NCBI GenBank assembly: GCA_949825045.1
Contig: OX463813.1
Coordinates: 2,976,001 to 3,040,000 of the forward strand
Direction of reading: 5' to 3'
Length of the DNA: 64,000 nucleotides
Source: Argyresthia goedartella
Taxonomy: Eukaryota; Arthropoda; Insecta; Lepidoptera; Argyresthiidae
Shown: positions 1 to 9,741 of the stretch, piece by piece
How the letters are laid out: every line of letters begins with the position of its first letter
Numbering within the stretch: the first letter of the stretch is position 1
Program-made: the position numbers and the translations under genes
Notes under the pieces: generated by a model
Told to the model about the DNA's origin: nothing
The model's database searches: none
The model's input: the letters and a program-made list of their open reading frames with translations, nothing else

Positions 1-146
1 ACATAAAACATAAAACACAAAACACAAAACACAAAACACAAAACACAAAACACAAAACAAAAAACACAAAACACAAAATACAAAACAGAAAACACAAAAC
101 ACAAAACACAAAACACAAAACACAAAACACAAAACACAAAACACAA
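1..146. repeat. Heptamer satellite (AAAACAC)n
   Basis: A seven-base unit, AAAACAC in any phase, runs from the window edge with a few substitutions (AAAATAC, AAAACAG) and stops near 146. It is not the insect telomere repeat TTAGG. The array may continue to the left of the window. Confidence 0.95.
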
Positions 147-879
147 TAAACTTGATTTTTCAATTGCTCAATTAATAATGATCGCACTCCAACACTTCAG
201 ATTATTTACCTACCTAATATTACAGCCAACATCTTTACATAGGCGCTCCTCAATTACCCAATCCACAGCCCAATAAACTATCATCCAATTAAGAATTTCG
301 GCATATTTAGCGTAATTAACCGGTTAGAACCGGAATCGCCAGTAAAGGGTAATTATTACCACGAACCGAACAAACGGGTCCGCCTCCCGGAAGTACGGCT
401 AGAGTCTGAAGGGTTTAATAAACGGTTATTCGAAATTAAATTGTTTGAACGATTGAGCTGAAATTGCATAATTTTCAGAGGGTTTCGTAAGAACAGGAAT
501 GCCACTGAATGTAGTATTATCTGAGTATTAATAACTGGTTAAACGTCGGCACGACTGCGCCTCTGTTACCCTGAGTGGGAAACGGTATGAGGCTTTAATT
601 GTTTTATTTTGAAAACTGTTTTGTGAATTTTTAGAACATTATTTAAACTAACTTTCCGGTTGTTGGATGCCCAGAACACCGAGTAGCGTCCAAAATAAAA
701 ATAAAGGCGTAGCAGCAAACGCGGCTGATTTTAGTAGGACTGGGCCAAACCAACTAGTGACTCTGTGATCTGTAGACCTCACGAGGGACACAGGAAATCT
801 GCATATTTTTTCATTATTTTCCAACCCCTCACAACCCCGGACCCTTTAAGTTCATCGGAAGGATAAGTAGACTATTTAT
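147..879. other. No gene seen; one degenerate short repeat
   Basis: No convincing coding signal. The only recognisable feature is a reverse-strand copy (about 500-592) of a short interspersed repeat, called family M here. Its plus form has CGTCACGCC, a CCCATA.GGGGTGGCAGAGGCAC block, CCAGTTATT and GGGGGCTAGCCCATCGC. Coding similarity to a LINE begins weakly somewhere after about 700. Confidence 0.5.
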
Positions 880-1946
880 AATTACAATAAGATCAACTTC
901 AACCATCTCGAAATTGACGCTGTAAGGAGGGCAATATTAGCGATCACATCGAAGGCCATGGCGGCATGATCTGTTTTCAGATGATAACCAGCATCATTGA
1001 CGAGCTGTCACCGTCCATCATCCACATAATTAATTAATAACTTGACCAATGTTGCTTCCCCACTCAGTGGAAAAAGGCACTTTTAATTCCCCTACCTAAA
1101 ACGTCCGATCCTATGTCCTTTAAAGAATTTCCTCCTATATATAATATTTTCTGCCTATCCTCTCCAAAGTCCTGGAATCAATTGTTCACTCCCAGCTCTC
1201 CTCCTAACTTTCCTCAAGAAACTTATTAAATCAATCAGGTTTCAGGCCGGGTGACAGCACTACCACGGCTCTGCTTAAAGTAATGACGACAATTGGCTAT
1301 GGAACAGAAGCAGCTTAGGGTCCTAACACTGCTTGATTTCAGTAGCGCTTTCAACTGCGTCGATTTCGATATCCTGGTTGAAATTCTAAAGTCACTTGGA
1401 GTCTCCTCGCACTCGGTTCGCTGGTTTGACTCATAACTGAGAGACCGCCAGCAGCGCGTTAGGTTGAGGATATCTCACCGGACTGGTGTGATATCTCTGC
1501 GGCCGTTCCTCAGTGTGGTATCCTTTCTCCTCTCCTCTTCTCAGTATTCATTAGCTCCATCTCTGACGTTCTTACTTATTCTTATGATCTCTATGCAGAT
1601 GCGCTCCAAATATATTGGCACTTCTCTCCTTGTGATGTAAATCTGACTGTAGAGGCGTTGAATGCTGACCTCGATAACTTCAGGAAATGGGCTATTTCAT
1701 ATGGGCTTCTTGTCAACCCGGGAAAATCTTAAGCCATAATTATGGGAGCACGGTACTCGCTTAACTCAATACAGAATATGCCCGTCGATCATATATTGAA
1801 TGATGATACCATGATCACTTACAGTGAGAAAGCTAAGAATCTTTGACTTATATTTGGTAACTTGCTGTCCTGTTCGCCCCATGTTTGTGAGGTCAGCAGA
1901 TAACTTCCTGCCACGGCAGGCTTAAATGACCCTTGCTCAGTCCTAC
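880..1946 (+). mobile_element. LINE reverse transcriptase pseudogene, first part
   Basis: Conceptual translation across changing frames shows reverse-transcriptase blocks of a Jockey/CR1-like non-LTR element. These are a palm-entry block with GFRPGDSTTTALLK (about 1240), the LDFSSAF block (about 1335) and a degraded active-site block reading YADA where the family has YADD (about 1595). Further on are LVNPGKS-like and later C-terminal blocks. Stops and frameshifts are frequent, so this is a dead copy. The reading resumes after the solo LTR at 4136, so both parts were one element. The clade is an inference from motif spelling. Confidence 0.75.
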
Positions 1947-4135
1947 TGTAACGGCATTAAAGGCTAAGGTCGAGCCACCGCTATCAGTAGCTATGATTGT
2001 CTATTCTACCTACCCCAAAAAGAGATGTCCCGATTCAGCTGTAAAATTTGTAAGTTAAGAATGATAAGTCTGAATTTCTTGTTCGTTGAGAAGTTCGTTA
2101 GGCGTACAATAGTCGAACGTATGATTGGTTCAGGAAGTTACAGTTTCAAGTTAGACAGAGAAAGCATATATGCCCGCAAGCCGATATTTCGCATCAGTTA
2201 GCGATGTATTGCGCCAGATCGATCATTGTTGTATTTTGTGTGAAGGTACCATTTGTTTTTTGTATATATGGGCGCTTGGAACTTCTTTTAGTGGTCGACC
2301 ACAATTTATAATATTTGTTTGGGATATCGTATAGATATCCGTCGTAGTTTTACGACGTGAGTACTCAATGATATTTCATGTGCTCGCTAGTAGCGGCTAG
2401 TGGTGGTTCCAATTATTTATTTAGTTCACGGCAATAACGATCCGAATAGACCGGTTTACACAATTACGATTTGATTTTCCGAAATGGGTTTGAACTAGCG
2501 GTTACCTCAAAAGGTCCGTAACGTTTTGAAACCTTCAACTCTGCGCAAGGAGATCTAACCCTCACCATAGCGAAGTGCATAGTTCGGTAAATACCGATCT
2601 ATGAATTTCACTGATCTCAGCATGACCTCGGCCGAGCCTAATCATATATATTTGACTCAGCCTACACATTAGACCTCCAGCGAAATTTACATTTAATTTA
2701 AAGATGCAACTTGAATCCAAACTGATCCAAGGCAAGGCAAAACAATCTACCCGGTCCTAAACAATGAACTTTAGACTGTAATTTGATCTCTTCGCGCGTC
2801 CCCGACAACACTCCAATGTCAAAATATCAACAGGATAGTTTATCTGTGTTGACACCGGTTTAACTTTGTTCTGAATTTGTTATTTCCATCCGCGGAACCT
2901 CATCGATCAAACAGTCTCCCTATGCCCTGCCAACCTAGGTTTAGCCGCAACTAAACTCCTGTCTAGCCTAGTCTAAAATCCTAGTGTTACACCACGTCCA
3001 TTATCGACACCACTCGAAAATGGTTGAGTTTGATTTGAATGTGCTTGTATGTTTAATGACTGTGTGTGTGGGAATTTCAAAACTCGCTACTCGAAAGGAA
3101 TGAGGAGAGGATTAGCCCGCGAATATCCTAAGAGCCAATCCAGGAACCCTATGGTGAAGGAAAAAGGAATTTAGGGTCGCTCCAAGCCCAGACTCAGACT
3201 TAGATCAATTACCTACAAGTTCTTATCTAACGACCCAAGGATAGTTTTGGAATTTGGGGTAGGTTGATTTAAAGGATAGTAACCGAGGTATATCTCGGCG
3301 CTTCAGACACTCACGAAAATCCACTGAAACTCGCAATCACAATTCGTCCAGTTCCGACGCGTAAAACGGCGGACCAAAACTGTTTAGAACTGCTGAAAGA
3401 CGACTGTCACAGTAGCTTAACGCTGAGACTGAATGGCTTCCCTCCCCACGCAATCGTATTTATAGACCCCACATGTCTGGAAAAAAATGGCGTCCTTTGC
3501 GAACACGCGCTGCCCAAGCGAAGCTTCTTATCTCTAACCACGCAGGGTCCAATTTCAACCAAACATGCCATGCAGATCCGCCGTTCTACAAACTTTGTGT
3601 ACGCAAATTCACTATGATCAACCGTAGTTTATCACTCAAGCCATTCGGTATTGCCGATACACAAAATCTGTTGATCGCTGACCATAAAAGCTTGTTGCGA
3701 TTAATTTAAGCCTTCCCGACCGCTAGCGCGCTAGACAAAGATCACTAGAATGATATTCAGACTCGTGATGTCAAACTCGCCAAATCGTACCAAACAAACG
3801 CAATTGTATATTTGCAGTCAACATAACAGCTTTCTCCGTATCGTTCCATAATAACCTTCCATTATTTAGTTATTCATAATTTATTCAGCGCGCAGCCAAA
3901 TCGGCTCTGATCCCTACACATCTCGCAGAAATGCGACAAAAAAAACCTGACCTGTAACCTTCCTCGAACCATCCCACGCGCTCGGCTCATTGTTTTTTGC
4001 CAACTTACCCTGAGCTACTCAAAACCCCAAACGTTATATGAACCGACTCTCGTATTCAAAACAGCGCGGCGATGGGCTAGCCCTCTGTCACGCAAAATGA
4101 AGTATCAAATATACTGACTCTCGTGTACCATTACC
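1947..4135 (-). mobile_element. Solo LTR, reverse orientation, old relative of the gypsy element
   Basis: Read on the minus strand this 2189-bp block follows the 2213-bp LTR of the element at 9742-19267 end to end, with many substitutions and small indels. On the plus strand it starts TGTAACGG and ends CATTACC. It is flanked by CTAC on both sides (1943-1946 and 4136-4139), a 4-bp target duplication. No internal region is present, so this is a solo LTR left by LTR-LTR recombination. It interrupts a LINE. Open frames inside it are incidental. Confidence 0.9.
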
Positions 4136-4834
4136 CTACTACCTTTAATAGACAACTGAACAAACTTGAACGACTTCAAAACCTCGGGATTCGGTTTTTC
4201 TACGGGCTGCGCAAGTGTGGCCATGTCTCCCAGTATCACAAGGAGCTGGGGTGGCTTCCGATCCGTCTTTGCCGTGATATGCACATTCTGTCCTAGCCAT
4301 TCAATATTTTGCGAAACCTTACTTAATTTTTTGAGTTTCTTTTCCCCATTAATAGCAGTCGGAGGTCCCACACGGTGTCTCTCCTTTCAACTCCTTGTCA
4401 TAACACTGACGCTTACGAATTCTCGTTTAGGGCAATCAGACTGTGCAACGCACTTCCCTTCGCTGTTATAGGGATAGTCCTTCAATTTTCACTTTTAAGA
4501 AAAGATGGAAAGTACGTTTCCTTTCTCTTCCGTAATAGTTACCATATCAATGTAGGTATATATTTTACATCGTATGGTTTATAAATATTGTTTTTTATGA
4601 ATTTGAGGTATATATTTAATTTATTGGGTATATTTTATTTATAAATTTAAAGTAACCTATATACACAGTTTTATTGCGCACTAGGACTATCCTGTTTCAT
4701 AAACTCTTCTGTCTTGCCAAGGTTAGCTGGAAGAAATCTCTCTTTAGAGATAAGCTCGACTTTGCTTATAACATTTCTTGTAACTGTCTGTACCTTTATA
4801 TTTGATGTGCAATAAAGAATACGAATATGAAAGA
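4136..4834 (+). mobile_element. LINE reverse transcriptase pseudogene, C-terminal part and 3' UTR
   Basis: Directly after the solo LTR the translation shows the C-terminal region of a LINE ORF2: NKLERLQNLGIRFFYGL, then GWLPIRLCRD, then after frameshifts an SHTVS-type and a FRAIRLCNALP block. The 3' UTR carries the AGAAATCTCTCTTTAGAGATAAG motif family also seen in other LINE tails here and an AATAAAGAATA signal near 4811. It continues the copy at 880-1946. Confidence 0.75.
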
Positions 4835-4844
4835 ACGCCCCGTG

Positions 4845-4985
4845 TCCCAAAATACGTAAAGCGAGGCCGAGGCCGCCCTAGAAAACGTTAGATTGACGAG
4901 CCGAGGGACCACAGCAAGAACTGCTGGGAATCGAGTGGAAGAGAGGCCTCTGCCCAGCAGCGGCAAGATGTAGGGTAGTAATAAT
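4845..4985 (+). mobile_element. LINE 3'-end fragment
   Basis: A short translated block (RGRGRPRKTLD, then a WKRGLCPA-like ending) resembles the last residues of insect LINE ORF2 proteins that end in a GLCPAV-type motif. An ATA/ATAATA-rich tail follows. Only the extreme 3' end is present, consistent with 5' truncation. Confidence 0.55.
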
Positions 4986-5039
4986 AGTAAAAATATTACA
5001 ACTAGCGTCTCCTGCTAAAAACTTAATGGTAAGAGACTA

Positions 5040-5411
5040 AACTGAACTGTTACTGTACTGTATGTCGATACAAATATTTAATGCCATACCAACAGAACTA
5101 CATGACATGCCTTTTAATGTATTTAAGCATAAATTACATAAATGGTTGATCACTAAATGCTATCACAACGTTAAATAATTTTTTGACTCTCGTGTTAATA
5201 AAATTAATCTATAATGTACCGATCTCTTTAGTTGAAAATAGACACCGACCTGTTTTATATAATGTTTAAGAATTGTATTGCACTACTGTAGTGCTATTTT
5301 TGCATGTCACTACGTGGCTAGATGTGCATTACCGATAAATGTTATGTAACCACCTACTATGTAACCATATCTACGCCAAATAAACATACATATTTGATTT
5401 GATTTGATTAA
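5040..5411 (+). mobile_element. LINE 3' end with (TTTGA)n tail
   Basis: The frame from about 5067 reads a LINE C-terminal signature (IFNAIPTELHDMPFNVFKHK, then LHKWLITKCYHNV) before a stop. A roughly 250-bp 3' UTR follows and ends in AATAAACATA and TTTGATTTGATTTGATT. This is a 5'-truncated non-LTR insertion with a simple-repeat tail. Confidence 0.7.
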
Positions 5412-5439
5412 AAAGAGTGAGGAAAATTATTTACTATCT

Positions 5440-5560
5440 CCATAGCTGCATCGATGGTCAAGCCTCCGATCACGCAGAACAGAATATCGAATTATTAGCT
5501 AAACGTGGGCACAACTGTTCCTCTGCCACTCCGTATGGGAAATGGTGTGACGTTTTGTAT
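5440..5560 (-). repeat. Family M short repeat
   Basis: Reverse-strand copy of the interspersed repeat seen also near 500, 8725, 22882, 31500, 38536, 46834 and 55885. It matches over the CGATG..CAAGCC, AACGTGGGCACAA and CTCTGCCACTCCGTATGGGA blocks. No target duplication or terminal inverted repeat could be fixed, so its class is undecided. Confidence 0.6.
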
Positions 5561-6338
5561 ATTTCCTAAGCTCTTTACTTGCTTAGCAAGCAGTGAAAAG
5601 GCGTAACTACTATAAAATTTGAAAATAATTGTACTTTGTCTATTCTTAAATTAAATTTTTGATATTAACTACCGAGAAAATCCGTGAAACGAACTCACCG
5701 AGATCAACCCACTGAAAAAGCGTTTTAAATTATACGCGAAGCAAAAATAATGAAAACCAAAACACAACAGAACCGACATACGAATATGCATAACAAATGT
5801 ATGAATAAATAAACAGTATTCTTACTGGGTATTGCATGAATAAAATTATAACGAGTCCGCCATTCGCAGTAGATGATAATATGGATCTGCGGTGGTGTTA
5901 CCAGATTATCTGGTCTATGGGTTTGTTTTTCATGAAGTACGGGTTTTTTTGGTTGTGTCAAAAATCAAGAAACTCTGCATCAATAACTGTGGCTTATTCG
6001 AAGGCTGTAAAGCTTCCAAGCCATCGTTTTTGGTTTGAAGAGTTTTTTTCTTAGTGTTAGGCCATGTCATACGTCACTCTTGGCTTGTTTTTTTATGAGA
6101 ACTTGTAGGCTCGAGAATACTTGGGATAGGCCTGGCCTCTCCCGTCCTGTAACTGACAGACGTCACCTAGATACTGAAGATTATATAGGGGGGGACATAT
6201 TATTTGCTTTAACTTTATCTCTAAGTCTTCCTTTTGCTGGCCGGTCGAGCAAGCGCGGAAGTGTTAACTCAATATTTATTGGCGAATTTATTTAGTGTAA
6301 CTATGTGTTATAAAAAATAAATAACTTATTCATATTCA
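5561..6338. other. No gene or recognised repeat seen
   Basis: AT-rich sequence with short frames only. The frames at 5725-6295 overlap on both strands and show no family motif, splice pattern or repeat homology that I can support. Confidence 0.4.
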
Positions 6339-6665
6339 TATTCTTTATTGCACAGAAAACATAGATAAATAGACAGTTACAAAAATTGTATAGGCAAAGG
6401 CGAGCTTATCTCTAAAAAGAGATTTCTTCCAGCAAACCTAACCCTATAGGAGTGTTTATGAAAAAGGACAGTCCTAGTGCGCAATAAAACTGTATACATA
6501 CGTACGAAAATTATTTTTAAAATATAAATAAAATATACCTAATAAAAAATATATATATCTCAACTATATAAAATACACAAGATAGCATGCACATATATAA
6601 ACTACAAAATATCATACCGATTACGGAAGAGAAAGGAAATACGCTTTCAATCTTTACTTAACTTA
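6339..6665 (-). mobile_element. LINE 3' UTR fragment
   Basis: The reverse complement carries the same 3' UTR marks as the LINE at 4136-4834: TCTTTTTAGAGATAAGCTCGCC and a terminal TGTGCAATAAAGAATATGAA-type signal. Only the 3' end survives. Confidence 0.7.
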
Positions 6666-7339
6666 AAAAAAATATAAAAATACCGACTTCGGGCGGTATT
6701 GGTCCCGCCTGCATTTAAATTTAATTTAGTTTAACACTCTACTATAATCTTTTTACGAATCTTAATATGTCTTATTGCCTTGTTTTTGGTTTTGAGTGTG
6801 CCGAAGTTAGTTTTTTTTATTTTTTATTTATTCTTGCTTTCTAGTACAAAATTACGAAAATACTGAAAATGCTTAGTTGAAAAACTGAGGTGTATTATTC
6901 ACAGCTTTACCAAGATTAGTAAATATTTCCGTACTCGCCATTTAAAGCCCTTTATCACTCGAGGGTCTTTAACCCCTCAGTTACCACCGGCGTAAGCTAC
7001 GCCAGGTTTTTAATTTTATTACCATAGCATAGGGTTCAAGTTCGCGTTGCGCCCCAACAACCCTCGGTTTTTGAATAGTTAAAAAAGCTTGTTTAGGCAG
7101 CACATTATAGCGCCCAGAATACCTACGCCATTTTGTTTAATTTTTAAATGTATCCATTGACACTCTCGCCATCAAGGCAAATCTAATAACTTATCAGTTA
7201 TCAAAATAGGATGAGCGGTTGAGAAGTAAGGGACATTGGAACAAATATCAATACTTACATATAGGTATATAAAACAGTTCAAACACATAACCCTCCTCTT
7301 TTCCGCATTGCTGCAGCGGGGTAAAATAATTACATGTAC
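6666..7339. other. No gene seen
   Basis: AT-rich with homopolymer runs. One small hairpin (GGCGTA..TACGCC near 6990) is the only structure noted; no coding signal. Confidence 0.4.
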
Positions 7340-7770
7340 ATACAGGTGACATTTAATTAGCTGACCAAATTTTTGGGGAATTTATTACGAACAACTTCCC
7401 CCTAGAAACATATGGTCGCAAATGGAAAAAAATATATCCCTCAGTACATTGACCTGTAATAGTGTTATAACTGAGACGAAGTATGTAGTTGGAGAAGAGC
7501 GTGTTTATTCGTTGTGTGGGCACTTATATACCTATCTTAGTGCTTACACAGCACTACGTAGTACATTATGTCGTAGTTCACTCTAACATCTAGCCTATTG
7601 CATGTACGACCATACTACAGACCCGATCAGCTGATTACAAGTTACTGTGGGGGAAACATTTTTTTTTTCGTTTGCGTCCTTATATTTCATCGGTAAAGTT
7701 TTTCATAATAACGGGTACCTATCATGCCCTAAAATATGATCAGCTAATTAAATGTCAGCTTGTATTTACT
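7340..7770. repeat. Imperfect inverted-repeat (MITE-like) unit
   Basis: TGACATTTAATTAGCTGA near 7347 recurs inverted as TCAGCTAATTAAATGTCA near 7740. Weaker pairing extends about 35-40 bp in all. The about 350-bp interior is AT-rich and non-coding. This is compatible with a foldback or MITE element, but no target duplication was found. Confidence 0.4.
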
Positions 7771-7793
7771 AACATAATACGCCTGCCGCCTAC

Positions 7794-7987
7794 AAGCTTG
7801 CTTTTCCGTCATTTGAACAGAACACAGTTACCTACTCTGTCGAGAAGAATGACGAATTCATGCAGAAAAGGCTACCACTACTACCCACTAGGTGGCGCTA
7901 GTAAATCGCTTTTTTTTGTGTGAAGTTGTCAATCTTCTCGACAGAGTAGGTAACTGTGTTCTGTTCAAATGACGGAAAAGCAAGCTT
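7794..7987. repeat. Perfect 55-bp inverted repeat with 84-bp loop
   Basis: 7794-7848 and 7933-7987 are exact reverse complements, beginning AAGCTTGCTTTTCCG and ending CGAGAAGA on the left arm. The arms lose pairing abruptly at both ends. The 84-bp loop includes CACTAGGTGGCGCTAG. Absence of any arm divergence implies a recent event, gene conversion or an assembly fold-back. An RNA from here would fold into a long hairpin. Confidence 0.9.
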
Positions 7988-8265
7988 AAATTCTTGCCTT
8001 GCGTATCAAGGGTAGGGGCAGTGAAACCACGTTACTAAAGACTGTTTCAAAACTTTTCCCGTTTTTTTTAGTCATACGGGCAATACTGAGCCCTTTCTGC
8101 TTGTTTTCATATGCAAAAGTCGTGTAGTCGTGTTGTCATATTTATATTGATGACAAAGAAAATAATATGGAGTGCTGATGAATACTAACGGTACTGATTT
8201 TTTATTGACAAAACTGTTTATCCTGTAATATTCATATCAAAAGTTCTGTGAATATAAAGATTAAA

Positions 8266-8684
8266 AAACCGGTCAACTGCGAGTCTAAATCGCGCAGGAA
8301 GGGTTCCGTACCACTGTACAATGGAAGCGATGGTGTGGAGTGAATAGTTTGGATTTTACACAGCAAAATATTGTTTACAAAGTTATTGGTGCGGTTACTT
8401 TCACACTCCATGTACGTAACCAGGTGCATCCATAAGTTTGTATGTGGTATTGAAAGAATTGTTGTATGGGAGCCCCCTTAAATATTTCTTTTATCCTGTT
8501 TTTTAGTATTTGTTGTTATAGCGGCAACATAAATACATATTCTGTGAAAAACTCTCTAGCTAGCTAGGTTCTTGAGATACAGCCTGGTGACAGACGGACG
8601 GACGGACGGACGGACGGACGGACGGACGGACGGACAGCGGAGTCTTAGTAATAGGGTCCCGTTTGGAACCCTTCGGGTACGGAA
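8266..8684 (-). mobile_element. TIR element with AGGGTTCCGTACC ends (family T)
   Basis: Reverse copy of a roughly 420-bp repeat bounded by AGGGTTCCGTACC and its complement GGTACGGAACCCT. Beyond one inverted repeat it continues with CGTGCGCGA.TTAGACTCGC and a GACCGG block. Conserved interior marks are ACCGTGATAG, TGTTGCCGCTATAACA and the CACCTGGTTACGTACATGGA block. It contains a (GGAC)n run at 8591-8634. No transposase is present. Other copies lie at 21320, 22565, 43985 and 47806. Confidence 0.7.
8591..8634. repeat. (GGAC)n tetranucleotide array
   Basis: About eleven uninterrupted GGAC/GACG units inside the family T element. The same position holds shorter GTCC/GGAC runs in the copies at 21385 and 48121, so the microsatellite grew from a seed within the element. 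Confidence 0.9.
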
Positions 8685-8724
8685 CGGCAGATAAGTAATT
8701 AATTTTTTATTTTTCCCCATAGTT

Positions 8725-8822
8725 CTAGCGATGGGATAGCCCCCATACACGATATTAGATAACTGGCTTAAGGTGGGCTATCATCTGCCTCTGTCACCCC
8801 GTAAGGGAAAATGCGTGAATGT
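8725..8822 (-). repeat. Family M short repeat
   Basis: Reverse-strand copy: GCGATGGGATAGCCCCC, then AACTGGCTTAAGG, then CTCTGTCACCCCGTAAGGGA. Confidence 0.6.
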
Positions 8823-8926
8823 ATGAGCATGGAATTCGAAATAAATACTGGCCCTTACTACAAATAAAGGCTTAAAAAATATTCAAAATTATGTTATTTA
8901 ATATTATTTATCTGTCAACGTAGAAG

Positions 8927-9180
8927 TAATAATAATAATACCTTGAACACTATTTACACACATTGATCTAGCCCCAAACTAGGATTCCCTGTATCTTGGG
9001 TACTAGACAACGATACACATACTTATATAGATAAATATTATTCTTAGATAGATAAACAACCATGACTAGGGTACAGAAATCCGTTCTCATCAAACAAATA
9101 TTTTTCCCCACCGGGACTCGAACCCAGGTCCCTTGGCTTCGTAGGCAGAGTCACTGCCGACTCGGCTATTCGGGTCGTCA
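8927..9180 (-). mobile_element. SINE A, full-length reverse copy
   Basis: On the minus strand the copy opens with CCCGAAT.GCCGAGTCGGCAGT, whose A-box region fits TRGCNNAGYNGG closely, and a B box GGTTCGAGTCC. A body follows (TTTGTTTGATGAGAACGGA, GTATCGTTGTCTAGTACCC), then the 3' domain GGAATCCTAGTTTGGGGC and GTTCAAGGTATTA, ending in an (ATT)n tail (plus strand AATAATAATA at 8929). The tRNA-like head and simple tail are typical of a tRNA-derived SINE. Confidence 0.9.
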
Positions 9181-9655
9181 TAACGTCATAAGTACAACCG
9201 CACAATAACGTGGTGCACTTCTAGACCTCTTATTTCCACACAATAAAGTCCAAAACAGTAATCGCGTCGTTTTATATGATTATACTTTTATTGATTGCGT
9301 GTGAAGGCTAATTAATCTAGGTAAGGTGAAACAAAATATAAAGGAGCGTATATAGCAAAGTGGTTAACAAGCTCTTCTACTCCCAGGTCTTATTTAACAC
9401 GCACACCAGTTGTTAGCCTATATACATGCAAGTTTTGTCTATATGAATTTAGACGACCATTTACACATCCCATAAATCGATTTAGTTACCAAAATTTACA
9501 AGAATCGGTTCAGGGGTTTAGACAGAAATACATGACAGACAAAACAAAAAAACAATACTTTAAATTTCGCACACTTTAACATAAAACATAAGTATTTATA
9601 TACAGGCACACACTGTGTCGTGGCAAACAAAAGCAGCGACGCGTCATAACAGCAC
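9181..9655. other. No gene seen
   Basis: AT-rich DNA between two SINE A copies with no recognisable coding or structured repeat, apart from a short SINE B-like tail piece near 9595. Confidence 0.4.
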
Positions 9656-9741
9656 ATAATAATACCTTGGACACCTTTTTACACACATTGATCTAGCCCC
9701 AAACTAGAATTCCCTGTATCTTGGGTACTAGACAACGATAT
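9656..9741 (-). mobile_element. SINE A, 3' half, split by the gypsy element
   Basis: Tail and 3' domain of a reverse SINE A (ACCTTGGACAC to GTACTAGACAACGATAT). The head half of the same copy is at 19268-19434 on the far side of the retrotransposon. Together they match one full SINE A, with ATAT repeated at both joints. Confidence 0.92.

Noticed and set aside
1..146. Telomeric repeat
   Set aside because: The unit is AAAACAC, not TTAGG or a variant usual for insects.
3473..3709. 78-codon plus frame
   Set aside because: Lies inside the solo LTR and runs antisense to it; no similarity to Gag or Pol.
4166..4584. 101- and 69-codon plus frames as a host gene
   Set aside because: They are shifted pieces of the LINE ORF2 C-terminus; the homologous reading hops between frames.
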